A DNA stretch of 64,000 nucleotides from Lachnospiraceae bacterium (GCA_017936785.1 JAGBEV010000002.1:62001-126000), one strand, 5' to 3'. Positions 52,125 through 61,952 are shown, counted from the stretch's first letter. The notes: generated from the letters alone by a model not told the origin. Made by a program: numbers and translations.

Positions 52125-53432
52125 ATGAATACAAGATTTTATAATGCAAAGATTTTAACTATGGAAGAGCCTATAAAGATAATAGAAGGAGAATTATGGG
52201 TTGGCGGCAGCGCCATTCTCTATGTGGGAGACGGTACAGATAAAGAAAGGGTTTATGAAAAAAACGGCAATCAGCCTATTATCTGGGACGAAGAGATCGA
52301 CTGCAGGGGGAATCTGCTGATGCCGGGATTTAAAGATGCTCATACCCATTCGGCAATGACACTGCTTCGTTCCTATGCGGATGACATGCCTTTGCAGGAC
52401 TGGCTCAATAAGCAGGTATTTCCTGTGGAGGCAAAGCTGGAATCCGAGGATATTTATCATCTGACCAAGCTGGCTGTTTTGGAATATCTTACAAGCGGTA
52501 TTACCGGTGTCATGGAAATGTATCTGGAACCCAGAGCCATACAGGAGGCGTTTACTGAATGCGGTATGAGAAATGCCCAGGTCAGCGGAATCAACAAATT
52601 CGGTCCTTCCTTAGAAGAACTGGAGAACCGTTATCTGAGCTTAAACGGACAAAATGAACTGTCTTCCTTTATGCTGGGATTTCATGCGGAATACACCTGT
52701 TCCAAAGAACTGTTACAGGATATAGCAGCAATGGCACACAAATATAAAGCTCCTGTATTTACCCATAATGCGGAAACTGCTTTAGAGGTGGAAGAGTGTA
52801 AGGAACGCTATGGAGTGACACCTACGGTCTTATTTGACCGGTTAGGCATTTATGACTTTGGCGGCGGTGGTTATCACTGTGTCCATATGTGTGATGATGA
52901 TTTTGAGGTATTTAAGAAAAGAAACCTGATCGCAGTTACAAATCCTGCCTCCAATCTGAAGCTGGCAAGCGGCATTGCGCCGATTTCCAGATATTTACAG
53001 GAAGGGATTCCTGTGGCGATCGGTACTGACGGACCCGCAAGCAATAACTGTCTAGACATGTTCAGAGAAATGTTTCTGGTAACGGGGCTTGCCAAATACC
53101 GGGATGGTGACGCATCCAGTACAAATGCTTTGGAAGTCTTAAAAATGGCAACAGTAAACGGGGCAAAAGCCATGGGATGGAAGGATTGTGAGACCTTAGC
53201 CGAAGGCAGCAAGGCAGATCTGATCATGATCGATCTCCATCAGCCCAATATGCAGCCTTTGCATAACATACCTAAAAATATCGTATATGCAGGCAGTAAG
53301 CAAAATGTGAAGCTGACCATGATAAACGGTAAGATATTATATGAAAACGGCAATTTCCATATAGGAACTGATCCGGAAGAAATTTATGAAAAGTGCAATG
53401 CAATTTCAAAAAGACTGCAGCTGGAGGCATAA
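52125..53432 (+). CDS. mtaD: Amidohydrolase, 5-methylthioadenosine/S-adenosylhomocysteine deaminase type
   Basis: A 435-residue amidohydrolase with metal motif GFKDAHTHSAMTLLRSYADDMPLQDWL, the His in FHAEYTCS and HNAET, GYHCVHM, and Asp in IGTDGPASNN. The set fits the MtaD/SsnA/TrzN group, in which members deaminate methylthioadenosine, S-adenosylhomocysteine or guanine. The purine-nucleoside neighbours favour an adenosine-type substrate. AGAAGGAAAAAAG precedes the ATG. Confidence 0.85.
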   Translation: MNTRFYNAKILTMEEPIKIIEGELWVGGSAILYVGDGTDKERVYEKNGNQPIIWDEEIDCRGNLLMPGFKDAHTHSAMTLLRSYADDMPLQDWLNKQVFPVEAKLESEDIYHLTKLAVLEYLTSGITGVMEMYLEPRAIQEAFTECGMRNAQVSGINKFGPSLEELENRYLSLNGQNELSSFMLGFHAEYTCSKELLQDIAAMAHKYKAPVFTHNAETALEVEECKERYGVTPTVLFDRLGIYDFGGGGYHCVHMCDDDFEVFKKRNLIAVTNPASNLKLASGIAPISRYLQEGIPVAIGTDGPASNNCLDMFREMFLVTGLAKYRDGDASSTNALEVLKMATVNGAKAMGWKDCETLAEGSKADLIMIDLHQPNMQPLHNIPKNIVYAGSKQNVKLTMINGKILYENGNFHIGTDPEEIYEKCNAISKRLQLEA

Positions 53433-53435
53433 TAA

Positions 53436-55136
53436 ATGGAATATATGACTTTTTTTGCAGTCATAGTATTGCTGGTTGTGATGATTATGATCACAGGGAA
53501 AATCGAAGAGAAAAAGGCAAGGCATGCCTTTCGCATCAGATTGCAGAGACAGTATGGCAGTCATTCCGATAAAAAATATGCAGACGGAAGAATGGAGAGC
53601 ATAGTTTCTGCCGTCAGATACAAGGAAACGGAAAATACAGAAAAAGAGCCTTTTCTTATTGATGATATTACATGGAATGATCTGGAAATGGACCGGATAT
53701 TTCAATCCCTGGATTATACCCGTTCTGCAGCAGGAGAGGAAGCCTTATACAGATGGCTGCGCATGCCTGTTTTTCAGGAGGAAGTATTACAGGAAAGGGA
53801 AAAGCATTTCCGCTTTTTTGCTGCACATGAAAAGGACAGGCTGGATTATCTGCAGTTTATGGCAGATGTAGGCAGGACAGGGAAATATTCTGTCTATGAT
53901 TATCTGGACTATTTGGATGGCTTGCAGGAAAACAACTGCCTTCTGACCAAGATCATAGATATTGTTATGATCTTATGCCTGATATCAGGAATTGCAGTCA
54001 ATGGATATTTTCTCATTCCTTTTGCCATACTTTTGCTGTATCACAGTTTTACTTATATGAAGAAAAAGAGAGAGATAGAGCCTTTTCTGACCACCTTTTC
54101 CTATTTTATCAGGATTTTGGACAGTGTGAAGGAATTTGATAAAATGTCCGGTGAGTTTCGGGAGGAGTTCGCAAAGGAAATAAGCAGGATCAGGTCAGAC
54201 AAGAATGTATTTGCTTCTTTCAGAAGATTATCATTTCTGGCTTTGGATAATCATGCGGGTTCTGATCCTATGGAAATCAGTAAAATGCTCCTTACTTATT
54301 TGAATATGATCTTTCATCTGGATCTGATCAAGCTGTATTCCATGCTTCATACGGTAAAAGAAAAAAAGCAGGTTTTAATTGAACTGCTCCGGAGCATGGG
54401 AGAGATCGAGGCGTGTGTCAGTGTGGCTTATGCCAGAGCCTCCTTTGAGGAGTATACGGTTCCGGAGTTTGTGGAGTGGCAAAAGGATGGAACAATGATC
54501 TTAGAAGCAGAAGATCTGTTTCATCCCCTCATAGAGCATCCGGTGAAAAACTCTTTTTCTCAAAGGCGGGGCATGCTGCTGACCGGTTCCAATGCATCGG
54601 GAAAATCTACTTTTTTGAAAGCGGTAGCCATAAACGCTTTGCTGGCGCAGACTATTCATACAGCCTGTGCAGGAGAATACAGAGGAAATTTTTTCCGCAT
54701 CTATTCATCTATGGCTTTAAGAGACAGCTTACAGCAGGGTGAAAGCTATTTCATTGTGGAGATCAAGTCCATTAAACGGATCTTTGACGGAGCGGAAAGA
54801 AGTGGAGTTCCGGTTCTTTGTACCATTGATGAGGTGCTTCGGGGAACCAATACGGCAGAACGGATTGGGGCAAGCACAGAGCTGCTTAAAGCGTTATCAA
54901 AAAAAGGTGTCCTGTGTTTTGCAGCAACCCATGATCTGGAGCTGACAACACTGCTGGAAGATTATATGGATAATTATCATTTTGAAGAAATGGTGGAAGG
55001 AGCGGATATCATATTCCCTTATGGATTGCAAAAGGGATGTGCAAAGGGCAGAAATGCCATTAAGCTGCTCTTAGCATTTGGATTTGATCAGGATCTGGTG
55101 GATAGGGCGGAAAAATTAGCAGGAGGTTTTGCGTGA
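53436..55136 (+). CDS. Membrane-anchored MutS-like ATPase
   Basis: A 566-residue protein with a membrane helix at about 4-20, two more hydrophobic helices at about 168-205, a helical clamp-like region, and a MutS domain V ATPase at the C terminus: Walker [19 protein letters not shown], Walker [18 protein letters not shown], and [11 protein letters not shown]. It lacks the mismatch-recognising N-terminal domain. Such MutS-family membrane proteins are common in Bacillota and have no settled role. GGAGG precedes the ATG, 3 bp after the deaminase stop; rnhA starts within its stop codon. Confidence 0.88.
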   Translation: MEYMTFFAVIVLLVVMIMITGKIEEKKARHAFRIRLQRQYGSHSDKKYADGRMESIVSAVRYKETENTEKEPFLIDDITWNDLEMDRIFQSLDYTRSAAGEEALYRWLRMPVFQEEVLQEREKHFRFFAAHEKDRLDYLQFMADVGRTGKYSVYDYLDYLDGLQENNCLLTKIIDIVMILCLISGIAVNGYFLIPFAILLLYHSFTYMKKKREIEPFLTTFSYFIRILDSVKEFDKMSGEFREEFAKEISRIRSDKNVFASFRRLSFLALDNHAGSDPMEISKMLLTYLNMIFHLDLIKLYSMLHTVKEKKQVLIELLRSMGEIEACVSVAYARASFEEYTVPEFVEWQKDGTMILEAEDLFHPLIEHPVKNSFSQRRGMLLTGSNASGKSTFLKAVAINALLAQTIHTACAGEYRGNFFRIYSSMALRDSLQQGESYFIVEIKSIKRIFDGAERSGVPVLCTIDEVLRGTNTAERIGASTELLKALSKKGVLCFAATHDLELTTLLEDYMDNYHFEEMVEGADIIFPYGLQKGCAKGRNAIKLLLAFGFDQDLVDRAEKLAGGFA

Positions 55137-55618
55137 AAGTAAGTATTTATACGGACGGTTCTGCAAGAGGAAACCCGGATGGACCGGGAGGCTACGGAAC
55201 CATCTTACAATATGTGGACACAGGCGGAACCCTTCATGAAAGGGAATTATCTGCCGGCTATAAAAAGACCACCAACAACCGAATGGAGCTGATGGCGGTG
55301 ATCGTGGGGCTGGAGGCATTAAACAGACCATGTGAAGTGGAATTGTATTCCGACTCTAAATATGTTATTGATGCTTTTGAAAAGAACTGGGTGGATGCCT
55401 GGCTGAAAAACGGATGGAAAAACAGTCAGAAAAAGCCTGTGAAAAACATCGATCTTTGGAAAAGGCTATTAGAAGCTAAAAAACAGCATCAGGTGCATTT
55501 TAACTGGGTGAAAGGCCACGCAGGACATCCGGAAAATGAACGCTGTGACAGGCTTGCCACAAGTGCTGCTGACGGGGGAAACTTACTTGACGATTGCCCG
55601 TCTGCGGTGTATGATTGA
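55133..55618 (+). CDS. rnhA: Ribonuclease HI
   Basis: Cuts RNA in RNA-DNA hybrids. The 161-residue protein has the four catalytic acids in [42 protein letters not shown] and NERCDRLA, and the basic handle region [13 protein letters not shown]. Start is a GTG at 55133 overlapping the MutS-like stop; AGGAGGT precedes it. With rnhB at 32568, the cell has both RNase H types. Confidence 0.96.
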   Translation: MKVSIYTDGSARGNPDGPGGYGTILQYVDTGGTLHERELSAGYKKTTNNRMELMAVIVGLEALNRPCEVELYSDSKYVIDAFEKNWVDAWLKNGWKNSQKKPVKNIDLWKRLLEAKKQHQVHFNWVKGHAGHPENERCDRLATSAADGGNLLDDCPSAVYD

Positions 55619-55658
55619 CCCATAAGCGGCTGTCAAAGCGGAAAGGAAACTTTGAGAT

Positions 55659-55844
55659 ATGAACAATTTTGTATTATTTATTAATTCTTTTTTATCCTAT
55701 ATACTTTTGTTTCTGGTTATTGTTGTAGTTGCAGGCATTGCCATGTTTATCGGCATTACCATGCGTAAAAAAGCAAATGAAAAGGAAGCAGCATTGGAAA
55801 ACGATGCTGATACAGAGGAAGAACAGAAAACAGTTACGGAATAA
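55659..55844 (+). CDS. Small single-pass membrane protein
   Basis: 61 residues: a membrane helix at about 9-33 (FLSYILLFLVIVVVAGIAMFIGI), then a charged tail ending EEEQKTVTE. GGAAAGGAAAC lies about 10 nt before the ATG. It resembles many small anchored hypotheticals of Clostridia; the role is unknown. It lies 40 bp after rnhA and before a long hairpin. Confidence 0.7.
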   Translation: MNNFVLFINSFLSYILLFLVIVVVAGIAMFIGITMRKKANEKEAALENDADTEEEQKTVTE

Positions 55845-55875
55845 AAGCCATAATTGTGCAAAACAGAATAAATAA

Positions 55876-55939
55876 GGGGCTGCCGGGACCATAAGCATTT
55901 CTATTGGGAAGATGAGATGCTTATGGTCCCGACAGCCCC
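55876..55939. repeat. Long 23-bp inverted repeat without T tract
   Basis: The arms 55876-55898 and 55917-55939 pair at 22 of 23 positions, outer bases GGGGCTG/CAGCCCC, inner ATAAGCAT/ATGCTTAT, with an 18-nt spacer. No T run follows on either strand. It sits 11 bp before the Shine-Dalgarno of the yjjG gene. It may be an RNase III-type processing site, a stem that ends transcription in another way, or a palindromic repeat. Confidence 0.85.
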
Positions 55940-55962
55940 CTCTTCAATATGGAGGAGAAACA

Positions 55963-56751
55963 ATGGAACAAAAGCGGAATTATGATTTCATTTTGTGGGA
56001 TGTGGATGGAACTCTTCTGGATTTTCTGCGATCGGAGCGATATGCTTTGACTGACTGCCTGAACTATTATAAACTTCCGGTCAGTGAGGAGATCATTGCC
56101 GCCTATTCTGCTATTAATGATAAGTGCTGGAAGAAGCTGGAACGGGGCGAGGTGGAAAAGTCCTGGGTATTGATACATAGATTTGAAGAGCTTTTTGAAT
56201 ATCTGCATATTACAGATGTAGATGTGCGGGAATTTCAAAAGCGGTATCAGTATAAGCTGGGAAGTGTCTTTTACTTTCAGGATCATGCCTTAGAGCTTCT
56301 GGCAAAATTGAAAAAGGATTTTAAACAATATATTGTAACAAACGGTGTAGAGGATACCCAGCGCAGAAAACTGAAGCTGTCAGGGATTGTGGATCTGATG
56401 GATGATATATTTATTTCCCAATGTATGGGTTATGAAAAGCCCAATCCCCGGTTTTTTGAAAAGTGTCAGGAAAAGATAGAAAAGGATTTGGGAAAAAGAA
56501 TTGATAAAAGCCGTATGCTGATCGTGGGAGATTCCCTGACCAGTGATATGAAGGGCGGAAATCAGTTTGGAATCCATTGCTGCTATTATCATAGAGGCTT
56601 TAGTGCGGAAGCTTTCAATGAACAGGAAGGCGGTTTGAAGAAAGCCGAAGGGCAGCCTTTTGTAATAGACGGAGTAAAATTGGATTATATGATCGGAAAT
56701 CTCTGGGAGGTTGAACAGATTTTATGGCAAAGTCATCAAATCAAAAATTAA
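55963..56751 (+). CDS. yjjG: YjjG-type HAD nucleotidase
   Basis: A 262-residue HAD phosphatase. Motif I is DVDGTLLDF (nucleophile and acid Asp), motif II TNGVEDTQRRKL, motif III Lys in GYEKPNPRFFEKC, motif IV VGDSLTSDMKGG. The pattern fits YjjG, which removes phosphate from non-canonical pyrimidine nucleotides and protects DNA. I chose the ATG at 55963 after TGGAGGAG; the frame is open from 55912 but this part lies in the inverted repeat. The end overlaps the WYL gene by 28 bp. Confidence 0.87.
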   Translation: MEQKRNYDFILWDVDGTLLDFLRSERYALTDCLNYYKLPVSEEIIAAYSAINDKCWKKLERGEVEKSWVLIHRFEELFEYLHITDVDVREFQKRYQYKLGSVFYFQDHALELLAKLKKDFKQYIVTNGVEDTQRRKLKLSGIVDLMDDIFISQCMGYEKPNPRFFEKCQEKIEKDLGKRIDKSRMLIVGDSLTSDMKGGNQFGIHCCYYHRGFSAEAFNEQEGGLKKAEGQPFVIDGVKLDYMIGNLWEVEQILWQSHQIKN

Positions 56752-57716
56752 AGCAATTATATCTGCTCCGGATATTATCGGAATATACTGACGAAAATCA
56801 CGCCATGACAACCCAGGAACTGATCGAGAAGCTGGCAGAATACGATGTCAGTGCGGAAAGAAAGAGCATATACAGTGATATCGAAGCCCTGAATACCATG
56901 GGATTCGATATTCTCAATGATAAAAGCCGTAATCACAACGGATATTATATGGCATCCAGGGATTTTGAACTGCCGGAGTTAAAGCTGCTGGTAGATGCGG
57001 TGCAGTCATCCAGGTTTATTACGGAAAAGAAATCCAAGGAATTGATCGGCAAGCTGGAGAAGCTTTGCAGCAAATATGACGGAAGCAGGCTTCAGCGTCA
57101 GGTCTATGTGTCGGACAGACTGAAAACAGAAAATGAAAATATCTATTATAATGTGGACGGTATACATGAAGCCATTCAAAAGGACAGACAGATTTCATTC
57201 CGATATTATGAGTGGGATGCGGATAAAAACATGCGCTATAAAAAGGAAGGGAAACGTTATGTCGTAAGCCCTTATCTGCTGGTATGGAATGACGCCAATT
57301 ATTATCTGGTGGCATATGAGGAAGAAAGCGGCATGATCAGGCACTACAGGGTGGATAAGATGACCGGTCTGCAGGAAACGGAGAATGGGCGGCTTGGTAA
57401 ATCAGAATATCAGGCTTTTTCGCCGGGAATGTATACCAGAAAAAGCTTTCAGATGTTTGGAGGAGAAGAAACAACAGTTACCATGCAGTGTGATGAAAGT
57501 ATGGCAGGTGTTATGATTGACCGTTTTGGTAAAGAGGTGGTAATGCGCCGGCTGCCGGAAGGAAAGCTTCAGGTCCGTACGGAAATTGTGGTCAGTCCGC
57601 CTTTTTATGGATGGGTTGCAGGATTAAACGGAAAAGTAAAGATCACCGCACCGGAAGAGGTAGCAGAGGAAGCAAAAGAATATTTGCTGAAATTATTGGA
57701 AAAGTGGAATCAATAA
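56724..57716 (+). CDS. WYL-domain transcriptional regulator
   Basis: A 330-residue regulator with an N-terminal winged HTH (about 5-65; MTTQELIEKLAEYDVSAERKSIYSDIEAL), a WYL domain (about 140-225; ISFRYYEWD, VVSPYLLVWNDANYYLVAYEE, HYRVDKM) and a C-terminal WCX-like extension (about 250-328). WYL domains sense ligands such as nucleic acids or metabolites. Target genes are not evident. Start lies within the yjjG 3' end, so the two are cotranscribed. Confidence 0.92.
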   Translation: MAKSSNQKLKQLYLLRILSEYTDENHAMTTQELIEKLAEYDVSAERKSIYSDIEALNTMGFDILNDKSRNHNGYYMASRDFELPELKLLVDAVQSSRFITEKKSKELIGKLEKLCSKYDGSRLQRQVYVSDRLKTENENIYYNVDGIHEAIQKDRQISFRYYEWDADKNMRYKKEGKRYVVSPYLLVWNDANYYLVAYEEESGMIRHYRVDKMTGLQETENGRLGKSEYQAFSPGMYTRKSFQMFGGEETTVTMQCDESMAGVMIDRFGKEVVMRRLPEGKLQVRTEIVVSPPFYGWVAGLNGKVKITAPEEVAEEAKEYLLKLLEKWNQ

Positions 57717-57791
57717 GTTTTATAGAAGATGCAGCTGCTGTTTTGGGCGGAAATTGGTACATAAATTGAGATAGAAATGAGGAGACAGAAG

Positions 57792-58958
57792 ATGGAATTT
57801 GCAGACAGAATGAAAGGTTATGAGGAAGGCATTTTTCAGGTACTGAATGAAATGAGATTAAAAAAGGAACAGGCAGGAGAAAAGGTCTACAATTTTTCTG
57901 TAGGAACTCCTGATTTTCAGCCGGCGCCTCATATTATAAAAGCGGTGTCTGAGGCGGCTTCCAAACCGGAAAATTATAAATATTCCCTGGGGGATATGCA
58001 GGAGCTGACAAAGGCAGTCATTGACAGATATGCAGCAAGATACGGAGTAAAGATTTCTGATGAAGAAGTGACTTCCGTATATGGTTCTCAGGAGGGAATT
58101 GCACACATCTGCTTTGCCCTTTGCAATCCCGGTGATGTTGTACTGGTTCCCAATCCCGGTTATCCGGTTTTTACCTTCGGACCTTCTCTGGCAGGAGCAG
58201 AGATCAAAACCTATGATTTAATAGAAGAAAAAGGATATCTTCCTGATTTGTCTGATATAGATGAGGAAACGGCAAAGGCGGCAAAATGTATTGTGGTTTC
58301 CTATCCTTTAAATCCTGTTTGTAAATGTGCGCCGCCATCATTTTATGAGGAACTTATTGCATGGGCAAAGAAACATGATGTGATCATTATTCATGACAAT
58401 GCTTATTCAGATATTGTATATGATGGAAAAGTGGGCGGCTCCTTTTTAGCCCATGAAGGTGCGAAAGATACAGGGGTGGAATTTTACTCCCTGTCCAAGT
58501 CTTACAATTATACGGGAGCCAGAATGGCATTTCTGGCGGGCAACAAAGAAATCGTACAGACTTTTAAAAGGATGCGCAGCCAAATAGATTACGGAACCTT
58601 TTATCCGGTACAGTTTGGGGCTGTTGCAGCGCTGACCGGTCCGGATTCCTGTGTAAAGGAACAATGCGGCAAATATGAGGAAAGACGCAATGCCCTTTGC
58701 GATGGTTTTACACAGGCGGGATGGAAGTTTGAAAGAAGTGAAGGGACTATGTTTGCCTGGGCAAAGATTCCGGAAGGTTTTGAAGATGATGTGGAATTTG
58801 TAAAAACCTTATTTGAAAAGACGGGAGTTCTCTGTACCCCTGGAAGCAGCTTTGGAACCCTGGGCAAAGGACATGTGCGTTTTGCGCTGGTTTTGCCGGT
58901 AGAAGTGATCGGGGAAGCAGTGAAAGCTGTCAGGAACAGCGATATTTTGAATGGATGA
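57792..58958 (+). CDS. PLP-dependent class I/II aminotransferase
   Basis: A 388-residue fold-type I aminotransferase, distinct from the one at 1658. It shows FSVGTPDFQPAPHI, YKYSLGDMQELTKAV, PNPGYPVF, the cofactor Asp/Tyr in IHDNAYSDIVYDG, Schiff-base Lys in YSLSKSYNYTGARMAF, and Arg in HVRFALV. The usual YPNNPTGA is YPLNPVCKCA. It resembles DapL-like and AspC-like enzymes; the substrate is uncertain. Start at 57792 after ATGAGGAGA; an in-frame ATG at 57777 overlaps that site. Confidence 0.87.
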   Translation: MEFADRMKGYEEGIFQVLNEMRLKKEQAGEKVYNFSVGTPDFQPAPHIIKAVSEAASKPENYKYSLGDMQELTKAVIDRYAARYGVKISDEEVTSVYGSQEGIAHICFALCNPGDVVLVPNPGYPVFTFGPSLAGAEIKTYDLIEEKGYLPDLSDIDEETAKAAKCIVVSYPLNPVCKCAPPSFYEELIAWAKKHDVIIIHDNAYSDIVYDGKVGGSFLAHEGAKDTGVEFYSLSKSYNYTGARMAFLAGNKEIVQTFKRMRSQIDYGTFYPVQFGAVAALTGPDSCVKEQCGKYEERRNALCDGFTQAGWKFERSEGTMFAWAKIPEGFEDDVEFVKTLFEKTGVLCTPGSSFGTLGKGHVRFALVLPVEVIGEAVKAVRNSDILNG

Positions 58959-58991
58959 GTGATCCGGTTAAATCAATCCGGTCAATAAACG

Positions 58992-59026
58992 GAGTGGTGA
59001 TTTTTCACAAAATCGCCGCTCTTTTT
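58992..59026 (+). terminator. Intrinsic terminator after the aminotransferase gene
   Basis: GAGTGGTGATTTT (58992-59004) pairs with AAAATCGCCGCTC (59009-59021), two G-U pairs, then five T. Confidence 0.85.
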
Positions 59027-59053
59027 ATGTGAAAATTTCAAGACAACCTTTTG

Positions 59054-59082
59054 TTGACAGTCCCAAGGTCTTTGGATATACT
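59054..59082 (+). promoter_or_regulatory. Promoter of nrdD-nrdG-dut
   Basis: A consensus TTGACA (59054-59059), 17-bp spacer, TATACT (59077-59082). A CAAC/GTTG inverted repeat (59044-59056) overlaps the -35. Confidence 0.8.
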
Positions 59083-59093
59083 TGTATTTAAAC

Positions 59094-59138
59094 CACAACA
59101 TCTTGTGCTTGTTTACATAATGTTGGCACATTTTGTTG
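59094..59138 (+). promoter_or_regulatory. Pair of NrdR-box-like sites
   Basis: CACAACATCTTGTG (59094-59107) closely fits the NrdR box core (consensus about ACACWATATMTWGTGT). A weaker site CACATTTTGTTG (59127-59138) has its centre 32 bp further on, the three-turn spacing typical for paired NrdR boxes. They lie just after the promoter, as expected for repression by NrdR when ATP/dATP is high. Confidence 0.6.
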
Positions 59139-59184
59139 ATGGTCTTGTTTTTTGGAGTTATGTAGAAAGAGGGAGGCTGTTATA

Positions 59185-61371
59185 ATGTCCGATACAGTAC
59201 AAAAGCAGGAAACAGAAAAGGATTACGGTAAAGAATTTCAGACAAAGGTTCCTGTAAAAGTTATTAAGAAAGACGGGAGTAAAGAGGCGTTTAATGTTCA
59301 GAAGGTTATTAACGCAGTTGGAAAGAGTGCATATCGTGCATTGACAAAATTTACAGATGAGGAAAAGGATCATATTTGTCAATATGTTGTAGATAAAGTA
59401 GATGAACTGGAGCAGGAAGAAATTCCCATTCCCATTATGCACAATATTGTAGAGAGTGCATTAGAGCAGGTTAAACCCATTGTGGCAAAAAGCTATCGGG
59501 ATTACCGCAACTACAAGCAGGATTTTGTGCGCATGATGGATGACGTATATAAGAAAAGCCAGTCCATTATGTATATCGGAGATAAGGAAAATGCCAATAC
59601 GGACAGTGCCCTTGTTTCAACCAAGAGAAGCCTGATCTTCAATCAGTTCAATAAAGAGCTTTACCAGAAATTCTTTATGACAACAGAAGAAATCCAGGCA
59701 TGCCGGGATGGCTATATTTATGTACATGATATGTCTGCAAGAAGAGATACCATGAACTGCTGCCTCTTTGATGTGGCAAGCGTTTTGACCGGCGGTTTTG
59801 AAATGGGAAATATCTGGTATAACGAGCCCAAGACCCTGGATGTGGCATTTGATGTGATCGGCGATATCGTATTGTCGGCGGCGAGCCAGCAGTATGGCGG
59901 CTTTACTGTTCCTGAGGTGGATAAGATATTAGAGCCTTATGCAGAGAAGTCCTATCAGAGAAATATCAAAAAATATCTGCGTCTGGGAATCGATCAGGAA
60001 AGCGCAGAAGCGGAAGCACTGGCAGATGTCAGCAAGGAATTTGAACAGGGATTCCAGGGCTGGGAGTATAAATTCAATACGGTAGCAAGCAGCCGTGGCG
60101 ATTATCCTTTTATTACCGTAACAGCAGGTATCGGTACGGGAAGATTTGCAAAGCTTGCCACCATTACCATGTTAAATGTCCGTAGAAAAGGACAGGGTAA
60201 AAAAGAGTGCAAAAAGCCGGTTTTATTTCCCAAGATCGTATTTTTATATGATGAAAACCTCCACGGACCGGGAAAAGAACTGGAGGATGTATTTGAAGCA
60301 GGAGTGAAATGTTCTTCTAAGACTATGTACCCCGACTGGCTGAGCCTCACAGGAAAAGGCTATATTGCCAGCATGTACAAACAGTACGGCAAAGTTATTT
60401 CCCCCATGGGATGCCGTGCCTTCCTTTCTCCCTGGTACGAAAGGGGCGGAATGCATCCGGCAGATGAAAATGATTCTCCCGTATTTGTGGGAAGATTTAA
60501 TATCGGTGCTGTTTCCCTGCATCTGCCCATGATCCTGGCAAAATCCAGACAGGAGAATAAGGATTTTTATGAAGTTCTTGACTACTATCTGAATCTGATC
60601 AGGCAGCTTCATATCAGAACCTATGCCTACTTAGGAGAGATGCGTGCATCTACGAACCCCTTGGCATATTGTGAAGGCGGCTTTTTGGGAGGCCATTTAC
60701 AGCTTCATGACAAGATCAAACCGATTTTGAAATCGGCTACGGCTTCCTTCGGCATTACGGCATTTAATGAATTGCAGGAATTATATAATGGTAAATCTCT
60801 GGTTGAAGACGGCGCTTTCGCTTTGGAAGTTTTGGAGCATATCAATGCCAAGATCAATGAGTTTAAAGAAGAAGACGGCAATCTGTATGCCATTTACGGT
60901 ACGCCGGCAGAGAATCTCTGCGGTCTGCAGGTAAAGCAGTTCAGGGCAAAATACGGAATCATTGAAGGTGTTTCCGACAAGGAATATGTCAGCAACAGTT
61001 TCCATTGCCATGTATCCGAAGATATTACACCAATTGAAAAACAGGATCTGGAATATCGTTTCTGGGAAATGGCAAACGGCGGCAAGATCCAGTATGTAAA
61101 ATACCCCATTGATTATAATCTGGATGCGATTAAGACCCTGATCCGCAGGGCAATGGATATGGGCTTTTATGAAGGTGTAAATCTGTCTCTGGCATATTGT
61201 GATGACTGCGGACATCAGGAACTGGAAATGGATGTCTGTCCTGCATGCGGAAGCCGGAATCTGACCAAGATCGACAGGATGAACGGATATCTGGCTTATT
61301 CCAGAGTTCACGGAGATACAAGACTTAGTGATGCCAAAATGGCAGAAATTGCAGAAAGAAAGTCCATGTAG
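59185..61371 (+). CDS. nrdD: Anaerobic (class III) ribonucleoside-triphosphate reductase
   Basis: Makes deoxynucleotides without oxygen using a glycyl radical. The 728-residue protein has an N-terminal ATP-cone (about 20-110), the catalytic barrel, four zinc Cys at about 672, 675, 685 and 688 (CDDCGHQ...CPACGS) and the radical glycine near 701 in RMNGYLAYSRVHGDTR. The ATG at 59185 follows GAGGGAGG; the open frame begins at 59152. nrdG follows after 12 bp. Confidence 0.97.
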   Translation: MSDTVQKQETEKDYGKEFQTKVPVKVIKKDGSKEAFNVQKVINAVGKSAYRALTKFTDEEKDHICQYVVDKVDELEQEEIPIPIMHNIVESALEQVKPIVAKSYRDYRNYKQDFVRMMDDVYKKSQSIMYIGDKENANTDSALVSTKRSLIFNQFNKELYQKFFMTTEEIQACRDGYIYVHDMSARRDTMNCCLFDVASVLTGGFEMGNIWYNEPKTLDVAFDVIGDIVLSAASQQYGGFTVPEVDKILEPYAEKSYQRNIKKYLRLGIDQESAEAEALADVSKEFEQGFQGWEYKFNTVASSRGDYPFITVTAGIGTGRFAKLATITMLNVRRKGQGKKECKKPVLFPKIVFLYDENLHGPGKELEDVFEAGVKCSSKTMYPDWLSLTGKGYIASMYKQYGKVISPMGCRAFLSPWYERGGMHPADENDSPVFVGRFNIGAVSLHLPMILAKSRQENKDFYEVLDYYLNLIRQLHIRTYAYLGEMRASTNPLAYCEGGFLGGHLQLHDKIKPILKSATASFGITAFNELQELYNGKSLVEDGAFALEVLEHINAKINEFKEEDGNLYAIYGTPAENLCGLQVKQFRAKYGIIEGVSDKEYVSNSFHCHVSEDITPIEKQDLEYRFWEMANGGKIQYVKYPIDYNLDAIKTLIRRAMDMGFYEGVNLSLAYCDDCGHQELEMDVCPACGSRNLTKIDRMNGYLAYSRVHGDTRLSDAKMAEIAERKSM

Positions 61372-61383
61372 GGGGATTTCCAG

Positions 61384-61893
61384 ATGAGATATCATAATAT
61401 AACAAAGGACGACATGTTAAATGGTGACGGATTGCGGGTAGTATTGTGGGTGGCAGGCTGCTCCCATTGCTGCAAGGACTGCCATAATCCTATTACATGG
61501 GACCCTAACGGCGGCGTACTTTTTGATGAAGAAGCCAAGGCAGAACTATTTGAACAGTTGGACAAATCCTATATTTCAGGAATTACCTTTTCGGGAGGGG
61601 ACCCACTTCATGCGGCAAACCGTCTGGATGTGAGAAACCTCATGGAGGAGATCAAGACCAGATATCCGAATAAGACCATCTGGCTTTATACAGGAGATGT
61701 ATGGGAAAATATTCTCCATTATCCGCTTATGAAATTTGTAGATGTCCTGGTAGACGGAGAATTTGTGGCGGATTTAAAAGATCCTAAGCTGTTGTGGAAG
61801 GGAAGCAGCAACCAGAGGGTTATCGATGTGCAAAAAACCCTTGCCCAGACAGACCAGACCGTACCGGTTCTTCACTGCCGGGATTATTCATAA
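61384..61893 (+). CDS. nrdG: Anaerobic ribonucleotide reductase activating protein
   Basis: A radical SAM enzyme that generates the glycyl radical on NrdD. The 169-residue protein starts MRYHNITKDDMLNGDGLRVVLWVAGCSHCCKDCHNP, containing CxxxCxxC for the iron-sulfur cluster, and has FSGGDPL, the SAM-binding element. GTAGGGGG precedes the ATG. dut follows 59 bp later. Confidence 0.97.
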   Translation: MRYHNITKDDMLNGDGLRVVLWVAGCSHCCKDCHNPITWDPNGGVLFDEEAKAELFEQLDKSYISGITFSGGDPLHAANRLDVRNLMEEIKTRYPNKTIWLYTGDVWENILHYPLMKFVDVLVDGEFVADLKDPKLLWKGSSNQRVIDVQKTLAQTDQTVPVLHCRDYS

Positions 61894-61952
61894 TGAAGGA
61901 TTGTAATGATTCGTACAGAATAAATCAAAACAGATATAGGAGCCAGACAGCT

